In this document: positions 7,634 to 15,640 of the stretch, piece by piece
Numbering within the stretch: position 1 is the stretch's first letter
How the letters are laid out: each line of letters opens with the position of its first letter
Assembly: GCA_020717935.1 (NCBI GenBank)
Contig: DYDK01000012.1
Location: 1-15,640 of the forward strand
Length of the DNA: 15,640 nt
Source: Desulfocapsa sp.
Lineage (GTDB): Bacteria; Desulfobacterota; Desulfobulbia; Desulfobulbales; Desulfocapsaceae
Direction: 5' to 3'
Notes under the pieces: generated by a model
What the model was told of the DNA's origin: nothing
The model's database searches: none
Seen by the model: the letters and a program-made list of their open reading frames with translations, nothing else
Position numbers and translations under genes: made by a program

Positions 7634-9052
7634 TTAATCTTCTAACTGACAGAGAAACTGGCGCTCACTCATGAGATCCTGACCAGCGAGAAAACGAAGA
7701 ATAGACTCGGCGGCAACCTTGCCCTGATACACTGCCTTGGCGGCAGTCTGCGGGCCCAGCACATTATCGCCACCGGCAAAGACCCAGTCAACACTGGTTT
7801 GCAAAGTCAAGGGGTCGGTTTCATAGGTTCCCCAGCGAGTGCATTTGATCTCTAATCCGATATCTGCGGTATGATTCACATTCTGACTGATGGCCGGAAT
7901 GATAGAATCTGCCTTAATGATAAAATTGGAATTTTCCTGCACCACTGGTCGTCTGCGACCGGAGGAATCAGGCTCGCCCAGTTCCATGCGCACACATTCC
8001 ACCCCAATGAGTTTTCCGTTTTCGGCAAGAATCTTCACCGGAGCAGCCAGCATCTCGATACGCACCCCTTCTTCTTCAAGATGATGGATTTCGGCCTGTG
8101 ATGCGGGCATTTCGGCCTTGGAACGGCGATAGAGTATAAAGACATCCGATGATCCCAACCGTAAGGCTGTTCGGGCCACATCAATAGCCACATTACCACC
8201 ACCGACCACCACCACCTTTTTCCCAAGATCGATTTTCTCTCCCAGATTGATGCGACGGAGGTAATCAACCCCATGCATAACTCCCTGGGTACTCTCTTCA
8301 TTATCAAGGCCCAATTTTCGACTGGCATGGGCCCCAACCCCGAGAAATACCGCATCGAAACCTTCGTTTTTCAGATCAGACAAGCTCTTATCTTTGCCGA
8401 TGGTAACGCCATGCATCATAGTGACACCACAACTCTTCAAGGCCTCAAATTCTGCTTCAATAATAGCACGAGGCAATCGAAATGCGGGAATCCCGACACT
8501 TAACATACCACCCAATACTGGCAGGCTTTCAAAGACGGTACAGGCAATTCCCTGATGGGCAAGATAATAGGCGACCGACATGCCGGCCGGGCCTGAACCG
8601 ACAATCGCTACTTTCTTCTGCTGCGGAAGGGCGCAGGGAGTCAAGAGATTTTTGCCACCCTCCACCATCCAATCAACAATAAATCGTTCAAGCATCCCGA
8701 TAGCCACTGCCTGCCCCTTGCCTTTACCACGGACACAGGAACCCTCACACTGGAACTCATGGGGACAAACGCGGGAACAAATGGCAGGTATGGATGAGGT
8801 CTCTCTAATCTTCCAATACGCCTGTTCAATGCCTCCTTCACGCAACAGGGCGATGAATCCAGGAATGTCATTATGAATAGGACAGCCATCGCGGCAGGAA
8901 GGCTTTTTGCACTGCAAACAACGATTGGCCTCAAGAAGGGCTGTATCATAGGAATAACCGGCAACGATCTCTTTAAAATGAGTAATTCGTGCGACAACAG
9001 ACAGCTCAACCGGCATTTGACGGGCAATGGCCATTCGTTCTTGGACTTTCAT
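7634..9052 (-). CDS. NADPH-dependent glutamate synthase small-subunit-like flavoprotein (GltA/NfnB/SudB type)
   Basis: A 472-residue cytoplasmic FAD/NADPH oxidoreductase. The N-terminal Fe-S region has two Cys groups: 45, 48, 53, 57 (CLQCKKPSCRDGC) and 92, 96, 102, 106 (CSRVCPHEFQCEGSC). The FAD-binding site is VAIVGSGPAG (148-157), the NADPH-binding site VVVVGGGNVAID (280-291), and a C-terminal FAD motif is AGGDNVLGPQTAAKAV (426-441). The length matches the homotetrameric GltA family, which also includes the large subunit of the Nfn transhydrogenase (NfnB/SudB). In Nfn the small subunit NfnA is normally adjacent; none is present here, and no glutamate synthase large subunit either, so the electron partner is unknown. 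The ATG has GAAGAACT upstream and a TATAAT box about 30 bp upstream. The gene is convergent with yedF. Confidence 0.88.
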   Translation of the reverse strand: MKVQERMAIARQMPVELSVVARITHFKEIVAGYSYDTALLEANRCLQCKKPSCRDGCPIHNDIPGFIALLREGGIEQAYWKIRETSSIPAICSRVCPHEFQCEGSCVRGKGKGQAVAIGMLERFIVDWMVEGGKNLLTPCALPQQKKVAIVGSGPAGMSVAYYLAHQGIACTVFESLPVLGGMLSVGIPAFRLPRAIIEAEFEALKSCGVTMMHGVTIGKDKSLSDLKNEGFDAVFLGVGAHASRKLGLDNEESTQGVMHGVDYLRRINLGEKIDLGKKVVVVGGGNVAIDVARTALRLGSSDVFILYRRSKAEMPASQAEIHHLEEEGVRIEMLAAPVKILAENGKLIGVECVRMELGEPDSSGRRRPVVQENSNFIIKADSIIPAISQNVNHTADIGLEIKCTRWGTYETDPLTLQTSVDWVFAGGDNVLGPQTAAKAVYQGKVAAESILRFLAGQDLMSERQFLCQLED

Positions 9053-9081
9053 ATTTTTGAGTTCTTCAAAGAAGTATGTTG

Positions 9082-9110
9082 ATTATAGTTCGTAAACACC
9101 CATAAAAAAA
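9082..9110 (-). promoter_or_regulatory. Possible sigma70 promoter of the GltA/NfnB-like gene
   Basis: On the minus strand a perfect TATAAT lies at 9087-9082, about 30 bp before the start codon. The position 17 bp upstream holds only TTTTTT as a -35 box. The -10 box is strong, the -35 weak, and the site lies between the atp terminator and the gene, which is where an independent promoter is needed. Confidence 0.45.
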
Positions 9111-9116
9111 GGGCAT

Positions 9117-9155
9117 AAAAAAAGGTCGTTCCCCAGAAGAGGAACGACCTTTTTT
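9117..9155. terminator. Bidirectional intrinsic terminator at the end of the atp operon
   Basis: A perfect 9-bp stem (GGTCGTTCC 9124-9132 with GGAACGACC 9141-9149) has an 8-base loop and is flanked by seven A on the left and six T on the right. It therefore forms a hairpin plus U-tract in both directions. On the minus strand it follows the atpC stop by about 20 bp. Confidence 0.92.
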
Positions 9156-9175
9156 AGCACTCATTCACGAATGAA

Positions 9176-9589
9176 TCAAGACATTTTCGAAACCTTCATA
9201 CGAGCTAAGGCTCGCTGCAAGGCAGCCTCAGCTCGTGTTCTGTTCATCAGATCATCATGCTGGCTTGCCTTGGCGAGCCGTTGTTCCGCCCGCTCTTTGG
9301 CCCGCATGGCACGACTGACATCAATCTGATGACCAAATTCGGCACTTTCCACGAGGAAGGTTATCTTATTATTGGACACTTCACAGAAACCGCCGCTAAT
9401 CATCAAACTCTCTCGTTTCTTTCCCTGCTCATAGGTCAAAGACCCAATTCTGATAGTGGAAAGAAACGGGGCATGGTTGGCAAGAACACCAAAATCGCCA
9501 CCATATCCTGGGGCATTGACGATATCGACATCTTCACTGACGACAGCACCATTGGGGGTAACTACTTCAAGTCGTATTTGTTGAGCCAT
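9176..9589 (-). CDS. atpC: F1Fo ATP synthase subunit epsilon
   Basis: The 137-residue central-stalk subunit couples rotation to F1 and can inhibit ATP hydrolysis. Residues 1 to about 85 form the beta-sandwich domain, with the typical [19 protein letters not shown] (26-44). Residues about 86-137 form the Ala/Arg-rich C-terminal helix pair ([16 protein letters not shown]) that acts as the movable inhibitory element in the family. The length is normal. The ATG has GGAGAGGT upstream. It is the last gene of the operon, 48 bp after atpD, and is followed at once by a strong terminator. Confidence 0.96.
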   Translation of the reverse strand: MAQQIRLEVVTPNGAVVSEDVDIVNAPGYGGDFGVLANHAPFLSTIRIGSLTYEQGKKRESLMISGGFCEVSNNKITFLVESAEFGHQIDVSRAMRAKERAEQRLAKASQHDDLMNRTRAEAALQRALARMKVSKMS

Positions 9590-9637
9590 TGAATTGACCT
9601 CTCCAACTTAAACTATTAAACGGGGAAAAACTTACAT

Positions 9638-11065
<1,428 letters not shown>

Positions 11066-11103
11066 TCACCCCTCCTTAAAGTCTTAAAATTGGTAATGGT
11101 CTA

Positions 11104-11979
11104 TTATCCCTTAAGGGCTTCAGCGCCACCAACTATATCCATTAACTCACCGGTAACTGCGGCCTGACGGGCCTTATTATAGATCAGGGTCAGGTTGCTT
11201 ACAATATCACGACAGGCTGAAGTAGCGTTATCCATGGCCGTCATCCGTGCCGCATGTTCACTGGCGCCCACTTCCAGCATGGCATGATAAACAAGAACAT
11301 TCAGATAAAGAGGCTGCATGACATCCATAATCTCCTCGGTGGAGGGCTCATAGATATAATCGCCGCTGATCGCCTTGGGAGCAGCGCCCTTGGCATCGCT
11401 CACCGGTTGCACCGGAAGCATTTCCTGAACCGCAGGCCGCTGGATCGCCACTGATTGGAAATGACCATACAAAACTTCGACCTTATCGGCAGCACCCTTG
11501 ATGAAATTGTCCGCAATATCCTGTGCTATTTCACGGGCGTGAAACATTTGAAAAGCGGCCATGATATCAGTATAGGCCTTCCGAACCTTGCCGGTTTTCT
11601 TCAAATACTGATTCCCTTTCTTACCGACACAGACAAAGCTGACTTTTTTTCCTTCCGCCTCGTAGGCTTTCATCTTCTTCTCTGCCAGTTTATTGATATT
11701 GGCATTGAATGATCCACACAGACCACGATCAGAGGTCACAACCACGATCTCGACGGTGGATACATTTCTGACCTCCATCAAGGGAAAAGAACCGGTGTTC
11801 GCCCCCCCGGACAGATTGGACATTGCGTCATCAAACTTGGAAGAGTAGGCACGAAAGGCCTCCATCTTCGTCTGGGCACCACGAAGCCGAGCCGAGGCTA
11901 CCATATTCATGGCCTTGGTGATCTGGGCGGTCTTCTTCACACCAGAAATTTTATTTTTAACTTCTTTTAAGCTTGCCAT
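11104..11979 (-). CDS. atpG: F1Fo ATP synthase subunit gamma (rotor shaft)
   Basis: The 291-residue rotor shaft lies inside the alpha3beta3 head. The conserved N-terminal helix MASLKEVKNKISGVKKTAQI leads into TKAMNMVASARL, and the C-terminal helix (IYNKARQAAVTGELMDIV) pairs with it as a coiled coil. The Rossmann-like middle part shows TSDRGLCGSFN (82-92). The length is normal for the family. The ATG has AAGGATAGG upstream at a rather long distance. It lies 19 bp after the atpA stop. Confidence 0.96.
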   Translation of the reverse strand: MASLKEVKNKISGVKKTAQITKAMNMVASARLRGAQTKMEAFRAYSSKFDDAMSNLSGGANTGSFPLMEVRNVSTVEIVVVTSDRGLCGSFNANINKLAEKKMKAYEAEGKKVSFVCVGKKGNQYLKKTGKVRKAYTDIMAAFQMFHAREIAQDIADNFIKGAADKVEVLYGHFQSVAIQRPAVQEMLPVQPVSDAKGAAPKAISGDYIYEPSTEEIMDVMQPLYLNVLVYHAMLEVGASEHAARMTAMDNATSACRDIVSNLTLIYNKARQAAVTGELMDIVGGAEALKG

Positions 11980-11998
11980 GGCAGAACCCTATCCTTTC

Positions 11999-13522
11999 TT
12001 AGTTAATACCCTTGGATGCCTTGAATGTTTTCCCAAAAGATGTCAGAGCTGTATTGAGTTTAGCCTTGATCTCATCGGTAAAGACTTCCTGGGCCTTCAG
12101 ATCAGCAAAAATTGAAGGATCATTGGACTCAATATAGTTAAACAACTCGGCCTCATAATCCTTGAGAGTATTTACGGGCAGAGTATCAAGATATCCATTG
12201 GCTCCAGCATAAAGGATCACAACCTGCTTCTGCATCGGAAGTGGCTGATATTGCGGCTGTTTGAGAATCTCAACCAGTCGCTCACCGCGGGTGAGCTGGG
12301 CCTGAGTTGCGGCATCAAGATCAGATCCGAAGGCGGCAAAGGCCGCCAACTCACGATATTGGGCCAGATCCAGTCGCAGGGTACCGGCGACCTGTTTCAT
12401 GGCCTTAACCTGGGCCGAACCACCAACGCGGGAGACAGAAAGCCCAACATTGATGGCTGGTCGCACACCAGCAAAGAAGAGGTCGGGTTGCAGATAAACC
12501 TGACCATCAGTAATGGAAATAACATTGGTGGGAATAAAAGCGGAAACATCACCGGCTTGGGTCTCAATAATTGGCAAGGCAGTCAGAGAACCGGCACCAA
12601 GTTCATCATTCACCTTGGCGGATCGCTCAAGCAGCCGAGAATGGTTGAAGAAAATATCACCAGGATAGGCCTCACGACCTGGTGGGCGACGAAGGAGCAG
12701 GGACAACTCACGATACGCAACCGCCTGTTTGGACAGATCATCATAGATAATCAGGGCGTGCTGACCACGATCACGATAATACTCACCCATGGAAGTTCCG
12801 GCAAAAGGAGCGATATACTGCATGGGCGCAGGATCAGAGGCACACGCAGCAACAACCGTGGTGTAAGACATAGCCCCATGTTTACGCAGGGCCTCAACAA
12901 CCAAGGCAACTGTTGATTTCTTCTGACCAACAGCGACATAAATGCAATGAACATCGGTCTCTTTCTGAGCAATGATGGCATCAACGCAAAGGGCAGTCTT
13001 TCCAATCTGACGATCGCCAATGACCAGCTCACGCTGTCCTTTCCCAACCGGGGTCATAGCGTCAACGGCTTTGGCGCCAGTGTAGCAGGGTTGATGTACA
13101 CCTTTACGAGCAATAACGCCAGGGGCCAGAACCTCGATTTTAGCAGTTTCAGTCGTATTAATCGGGCCTTGACCATCAATGGGGAACCCGATACCATCAA
13201 CAACCCGACCTTCCATGGCTGGGCCAACCGGAACCTCAGCAATCTTGCCAGTTCGTTTAACAATATCCCCTTCCTTGATTCCCTTCACACTGCCGAGAAC
13301 CGCACACCCAACATTGTCTTCCTCAAGGTTCAAGGCCAGACCCATAACGCCGCCTGGGAACTCAAGGAGCTCCATGGCCATACAGTTCTGTACGCCATAG
13401 ACACGGGCGATACCATCGCCAACGGAGATAACAGTACCGGTCTCATTCAGGTCAATACTGGTCTCGTACCCGCCAATCTGATCTTTAATAATCTGACTGA
13501 TTTCTTCTGCTTTGATTTGCAT
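11999..13522 (-). CDS. atpA: F1Fo ATP synthase subunit alpha
   Basis: The non-catalytic nucleotide-binding subunit of the F1 head, three copies per enzyme, has 507 residues. Seen are the N-terminal region ([16 protein letters not shown]) that contacts delta, the P-loop GDRQIGKT (169-176), the Walker B strand [12 protein letters not shown] (255-266) and the arginine finger in [10 protein letters not shown] (Arg365), which reaches into the neighbouring beta active site. Nothing is missing. The ATG has GGGGAGAG upstream, located inside the end of atpH; only two bases separate the genes, which favours translational coupling. Confidence 0.98.
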   Translation of the reverse strand: MQIKAEEISQIIKDQIGGYETSIDLNETGTVISVGDGIARVYGVQNCMAMELLEFPGGVMGLALNLEEDNVGCAVLGSVKGIKEGDIVKRTGKIAEVPVGPAMEGRVVDGIGFPIDGQGPINTTETAKIEVLAPGVIARKGVHQPCYTGAKAVDAMTPVGKGQRELVIGDRQIGKTALCVDAIIAQKETDVHCIYVAVGQKKSTVALVVEALRKHGAMSYTTVVAACASDPAPMQYIAPFAGTSMGEYYRDRGQHALIIYDDLSKQAVAYRELSLLLRRPPGREAYPGDIFFNHSRLLERSAKVNDELGAGSLTALPIIETQAGDVSAFIPTNVISITDGQVYLQPDLFFAGVRPAINVGLSVSRVGGSAQVKAMKQVAGTLRLDLAQYRELAAFAAFGSDLDAATQAQLTRGERLVEILKQPQYQPLPMQKQVVILYAGANGYLDTLPVNTLKDYEAELFNYIESNDPSIFADLKAQEVFTDEIKAKLNTALTSFGKTFKASKGIN

Positions 13523-13524
13523 TT

Positions 13525-14070
13525 CTATTCTCTCCCCTTGATGGAATCTTTTAAACTCGCAAGTTGTGTCCTGATACTGCCATCCAACTCTAAATCCCCA
13601 ACCTTGGCGATAATACCGCCGATGATTGAAGGATCAACACTGGTGGTCAGCTCCACCTTCTTGCCAGTAAGCTTTTCTAATGCTGCCCGAACCTTATCTT
13701 GCAATGCCTCCCTTAATTCAATAGCAGACACGACTGAGCCGTGGCTGACATTTTTCTCATTATCCACCATAGCCTGATACTCTTCCGCCACTTCGGGGAG
13801 AATATCAGCCCGTTTTTTCTCAACCAGCAGATTGAGAAAATTAGCCATTATTTTTTCAACGCCCATGGACTCAACCATTCCAACCATCACCTTTTGGCGA
13901 ATATCCAAGGGATAAAGAGGATTGGTCAGGGCATCAACTACCTGTGGATGGGAAATATACAAACCGGCAACCCCTTGCAGAGCCTCATTGTATTCGGTGA
14001 ATTTCCCCTCTTCCTTGCCAACCGCAAAGAGCGCCTTTGCATATCGTCGTGCTAAAATTGTCTGTTTCAC
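13525..14070 (-). CDS. atpH: F1Fo ATP synthase subunit delta
   Basis: The 181-residue subunit at the top of F1 (OSCP homologue) joins alpha to the b/b' stator. The N-terminal helical bundle begins [19 protein letters not shown]. The C-terminal domain carries the characteristic [21 protein letters not shown] (about 139-159), the segment used to recognise the family. The length is normal. The start codon is GTG (14068-14070), and its first bases form GTGA with the TGA stop of atpF, a 4-base overlap expected to couple translation of the two stator genes. Confidence 0.95.
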   Translation of the reverse strand: MKQTILARRYAKALFAVGKEEGKFTEYNEALQGVAGLYISHPQVVDALTNPLYPLDIRQKVMVGMVESMGVEKIMANFLNLLVEKKRADILPEVAEEYQAMVDNEKNVSHGSVVSAIELREALQDKVRAALEKLTGKKVELTTSVDPSIIGGIIAKVGDLELDGSIRTQLASLKDSIKGRE

Positions 14071-14780
14071 TGGATGGCCCCTACCTTGTCTAAGTAATCT
14101 TCAACGATCTTGACCTGGTCATCGGCAGTCAGATTCTTCACAATGAGTGCTTCAGCCATAACCGCCGCTTGATCGGCAATGTCATTTTTCAGCATCCGTC
14201 GGGCCGCAGTCACCTCGTTGGCAACAGCCATCTGGGCCGCCCGCTTGATGTCTTCTGCCGCCTTTTCAGCCCGCTCAATGATCTTGACTTTTTCTATCTC
14301 TGCCTGAGCAATGGCCTTTTCTACAATCTGATCAACCTCTTTTTCCACCGAGGCCAATTTCTCAGAAAAATCTTTATATGACCGTTCAGCACCAGCCTTT
14401 TTGGCCTCAATAGAATCTAACTCTTCCTTCACCTGTTTGCGTCGTCCGGAAAGGGCGTCACCGATGGGCTTGGCTCCAAATTTAATCAAAATGATCATCA
14501 AGGCGATAAAGTTCATCACCCTCCAGCCCAGATCTTTTAACTTCTCTGGTGAGAGACTATTTTTGACCGCATGCCCACCTGCCGCACCAGCATCCGCTAC
14601 TCCATGACCTGCGGTAGCAACGGCTTCCGCACCGTGTTGAGCGGCAACAGCGCCATGGTCACCAACAACTGGCGCCCCATGGGTGGCTTCAGCCGCCCAA
14701 ACACTACCCGCCGTCAAGGAGAGCCAAAGTGCGGCTGCTACCAGCGCGCCCTTTTTGGTTACCCGCTTCACCCTTTTCAT
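14067..14780 (-). CDS. atpF: F1Fo ATP synthase subunit b with signal-peptide-like N-terminal extension
   Basis: The peripheral-stalk subunit b has 237 residues, against about 156-170 for ordinary bacterial b. Residues 1-30 look like a cleavable signal peptide (MKRVKRVTKK, hydrophobic core 11-28, VWA near the end). Residues 31-72 are an Ala/Gly/His-rich linker with five spaced His (34, 42, 49, 59, 70). A single membrane segment follows at about 86-102, then a long charged coiled coil (about 110-230) that dimerises with b'. If the leader is cleaved, the mature N-terminus lies in the periplasm, as required for subunit b. The ATG has GGAAGGAG upstream. It begins two bases after the atpF' stop and overlaps atpH. 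The identity is firm; the leader function is inference. Confidence 0.93.
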   Translation of the reverse strand: MKRVKRVTKKGALVAAALWLSLTAGSVWAAEATHGAPVVGDHGAVAAQHGAEAVATAGHGVADAGAAGGHAVKNSLSPEKLKDLGWRVMNFIALMIILIKFGAKPIGDALSGRRKQVKEELDSIEAKKAGAERSYKDFSEKLASVEKEVDQIVEKAIAQAEIEKVKIIERAEKAAEDIKRAAQMAVANEVTAARRMLKNDIADQAAVMAEALIVKNLTADDQVKIVEDYLDKVGAIQ

Positions 14781-14781
14781 C

Positions 14782-15207
14782 TTAGAAACTCCTTCCTAAA
14801 ATTTTACTCGCCATGGCAGTGGCAAAGCCGTCCAGATTCGCCTGCAGCTCTTTGCCAGCAGTGACAATCTGCACCTTTACCTCTGACAACTGTGTATTTT
14901 TCTCAGCATCAGCCTCGGCCTTAATGGCGGCCAATTTTTCATCACCGGCGGCCTGGGCCCCAGCTCGGGCAGAATCTATAGCCGCTTTGGCCTTACCAGA
15001 AGCCAAAGCCATTTTCTTATCCACTTCTTCTTGCCGACGACGGGCATTGTCCTGCAACTTGGCCACGACATCCTGCATGCCCTGCAATTTGTTGGCTCGA
15101 TCTCGCAAGATCTTTCGCACCGGCTTATAGATAATTGCATTCAGCAGAAACATCAAAACAAAGATGTTAACCATCTGAATCACCAAAGTGATGTCAATTG
15201 TAATCAT
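14782..15207 (-). CDS. atpF': F1Fo ATP synthase subunit b' (second stalk subunit)
   Basis: The 141-residue stator subunit is paired with b. An N-terminal membrane segment (about 6-27, VIQMVNIFVLMFLLNAIIY) is followed by KPVRKILRDRANKL, the typical membrane-to-stalk junction, and then an uninterrupted charged helix rich in Ala, Lys and Glu. Unlike the neighbouring b gene it has no leader. Paired b/b' genes are known from photosynthetic bacteria and many Deltaproteobacteria. ATG start with AGGAGTG upstream. It is the first gene of the operon; the a and c subunits (atpB, atpE) are not in front of it, consistent with the split atp operons known in Deltaproteobacteria. Confidence 0.92.
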   Translation of the reverse strand: MITIDITLVIQMVNIFVLMFLLNAIIYKPVRKILRDRANKLQGMQDVVAKLQDNARRRQEEVDKKMALASGKAKAAIDSARAGAQAAGDEKLAAIKAEADAEKNTQLSEVKVQIVTAGKELQANLDGFATAMASKILGRSF

Positions 15208-15283
15208 TTTTATTCACTCCTGTTCAACAAGGGCACCTTACATTATCATCCAAAATGAATGACGATTCACAATATGAAGGTCG

Positions 15284-15312
15284 GTTGTACATCATAAAAA
15301 AAGGCATGTCAA
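15284..15312 (-). promoter_or_regulatory. Sigma70 promoter of the atp operon
   Basis: On the minus strand a perfect TTGACA (15312-15307) is followed after 17 bp by TACAAC (15289-15284), which matches the -10 consensus at four of six positions. Transcription would start near 15277, giving a leader of about 70 bases before atpF'. The -35 box lies 6 bp from the foot of a 25-bp hairpin. Confidence 0.65.
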
Positions 15313-15318
15313 CTTTTT

Positions 15319-15374
15319 AGTTGCCGTAAATTCAACAAGCAAAGTTTTTTTTGCTTGTTGAATTTACGGCAACT
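15319..15374. repeat. Perfect 25-bp hairpin with T-rich loop
   Basis: The arm 15319-15343 (AGTTGCCGTAAATTC...) is exactly complementary to 15350-15374, with a 6-base loop GTTTTT. Neither foot is followed by a T-tract, so it is not a standard intrinsic terminator in either direction, although so strong a stem may still hinder polymerase. It lies just upstream of the atp promoter. A shorter look-alike of its apex (AACAAAG-T-rich-TTTGTT) occurs at 15456-15472. Confidence 0.92.
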
Positions 15375-15377
15375 TAT

Positions 15378-15423
15378 GCCGCCAAGAATACAGCCAGTCT
15401 GTTTCGGCTGTATTCTTGGCGGC
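15378..15423. repeat. Perfect 18-bp hairpin, tandem with the previous one
   Basis: The arm 15378-15395 (GCCGCCAAGAATACAGCC) is exactly complementary to 15406-15423, with a 10-base loop. Only three bases separate it from the 25-bp hairpin. No T-tract follows on either side. The two stems have different sequences. Confidence 0.92.
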
Positions 15424-15482
15424 GCCTTGCAACGAACAACAAAAGAACATTGAAGAACAAAGTTTTTTTGTTTGATGCATAA

Positions 15483-15640
15483 GGGCCTCGGCAAGAATAA
15501 ATCATCCCGTCTTGCTGGTCTTTTCAGTCATCTTCTTCGTCACGAAAAGAGTTTCATAGCCCTGCTATGCGCCTCTTTCCGCTCCTCGAATATGACTGAA
15601 AATCCTGCGCAATACGGAACAATTTATTCTTGCCGAGGCC
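15483..15640. mobile_element. Second MITE-like long palindrome, cut by the window edge
   Basis: Bases 15484-15502 (GGCCTCGGCAAGAATAAAT) recur exactly inverted at 15622-15640. The arms go on pairing imperfectly inward, including a perfect 11-bp block (15521-15531/15592-15602), and meet at a central hairpin CATAGC/GCTATG (15555-15560/15564-15569). On the left, TAA precedes GGGCCT, the same first six bases as the 203-bp MITE near yedF. The element is predicted to end one base beyond the window with C, followed by a TNA duplication. No gene lies in it. A non-mobile hairpin repeat is the alternative. Confidence 0.65.

Noticed and set aside
12251-12916. 221-codon open frame on the plus strand, opposite atpA
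   Set aside because: Antisense shadow; low-complexity translation rich in Gly, Asn and Arg with no family features.
12947-13777. 276-codon open frame on the plus strand, opposite atpA and atpH
   Set aside because: It is the antisense shadow of two firmly identified genes and its translation shows no domain or ribosome site.
15319-15423. The two perfect hairpins as intrinsic terminators or integron attC sites
   Set aside because: No T-tract follows on either strand, and attC sites have bulged, imperfect stems with conserved RYYYAAC/GTTRRRY ends that are not seen here.

Overview
The window looks like chromosomal DNA of an anaerobic deltaproteobacterium (Desulfobacterota, possibly near the Desulfobulbaceae). 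This placement is an inference from gene content: an F1 ATP synthase operon that begins with a paired b'/b stalk and lacks the a and c subunits, a b subunit with a signal-peptide-like N-terminus, a YedF selenium-metabolism protein, and a stand-alone GltA/NfnB-type NADPH flavoprotein. No rRNA, tRNA, CRISPR array, transposase or phage gene is visible.

Left edge (1-385): no gene. Bases 1-48 look like the outer end of an IS21-family element (two 23-bp repeat units, terminus 5'-TGTCA reading inward). It is followed by about 340 bp rich in short hairpins. Minus strand, 386-4512: three co-directional genes, namely a pilus-retraction ATPase of the PilT/PilU family, an unrecognised zinc-ribbon protein with a degenerate receiver-like domain, and a two-domain aldolase/short-chain dehydrogenase.

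Plus strand, 4716-7376: ilvD (dihydroxy-acid dehydratase, long enterobacterial-type form), then yedF. A 203-bp MITE with perfect 22-bp terminal inverted repeats and a TTA target duplication has inserted exactly at the yedF stop codon (7376-7578). Minus strand, 7634-9052: a GltA/NfnB-like FAD/NADPH oxidoreductase with its own likely promoter.

Minus strand, 9176-15207: the operon atpF'-atpF-atpH-atpA-atpG-atpD-atpC (b', b, delta, alpha, gamma, beta, epsilon). It has very tight spacing at its start, a good sigma70 promoter (TTGACA, 17 bp, TACAAC) at 15284-15312, and a strong bidirectional terminator after atpC. These genes make the F1 head and the peripheral stalk; subunits a and c must be encoded elsewhere. 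Upstream of the promoter lie two perfect hairpins in tandem (25-bp and 18-bp stems) and then a second MITE-like long palindrome that runs into the right edge.

The genes themselves are mostly housekeeping. I do not see a new multi-gene system. The most interesting signals are the MITE that swaps one stop codon for another, the palindrome cluster upstream of the atp operon, and the zinc-ribbon/pseudo-receiver gene beside the pilus ATPase, which carries a C12 homopolymer.
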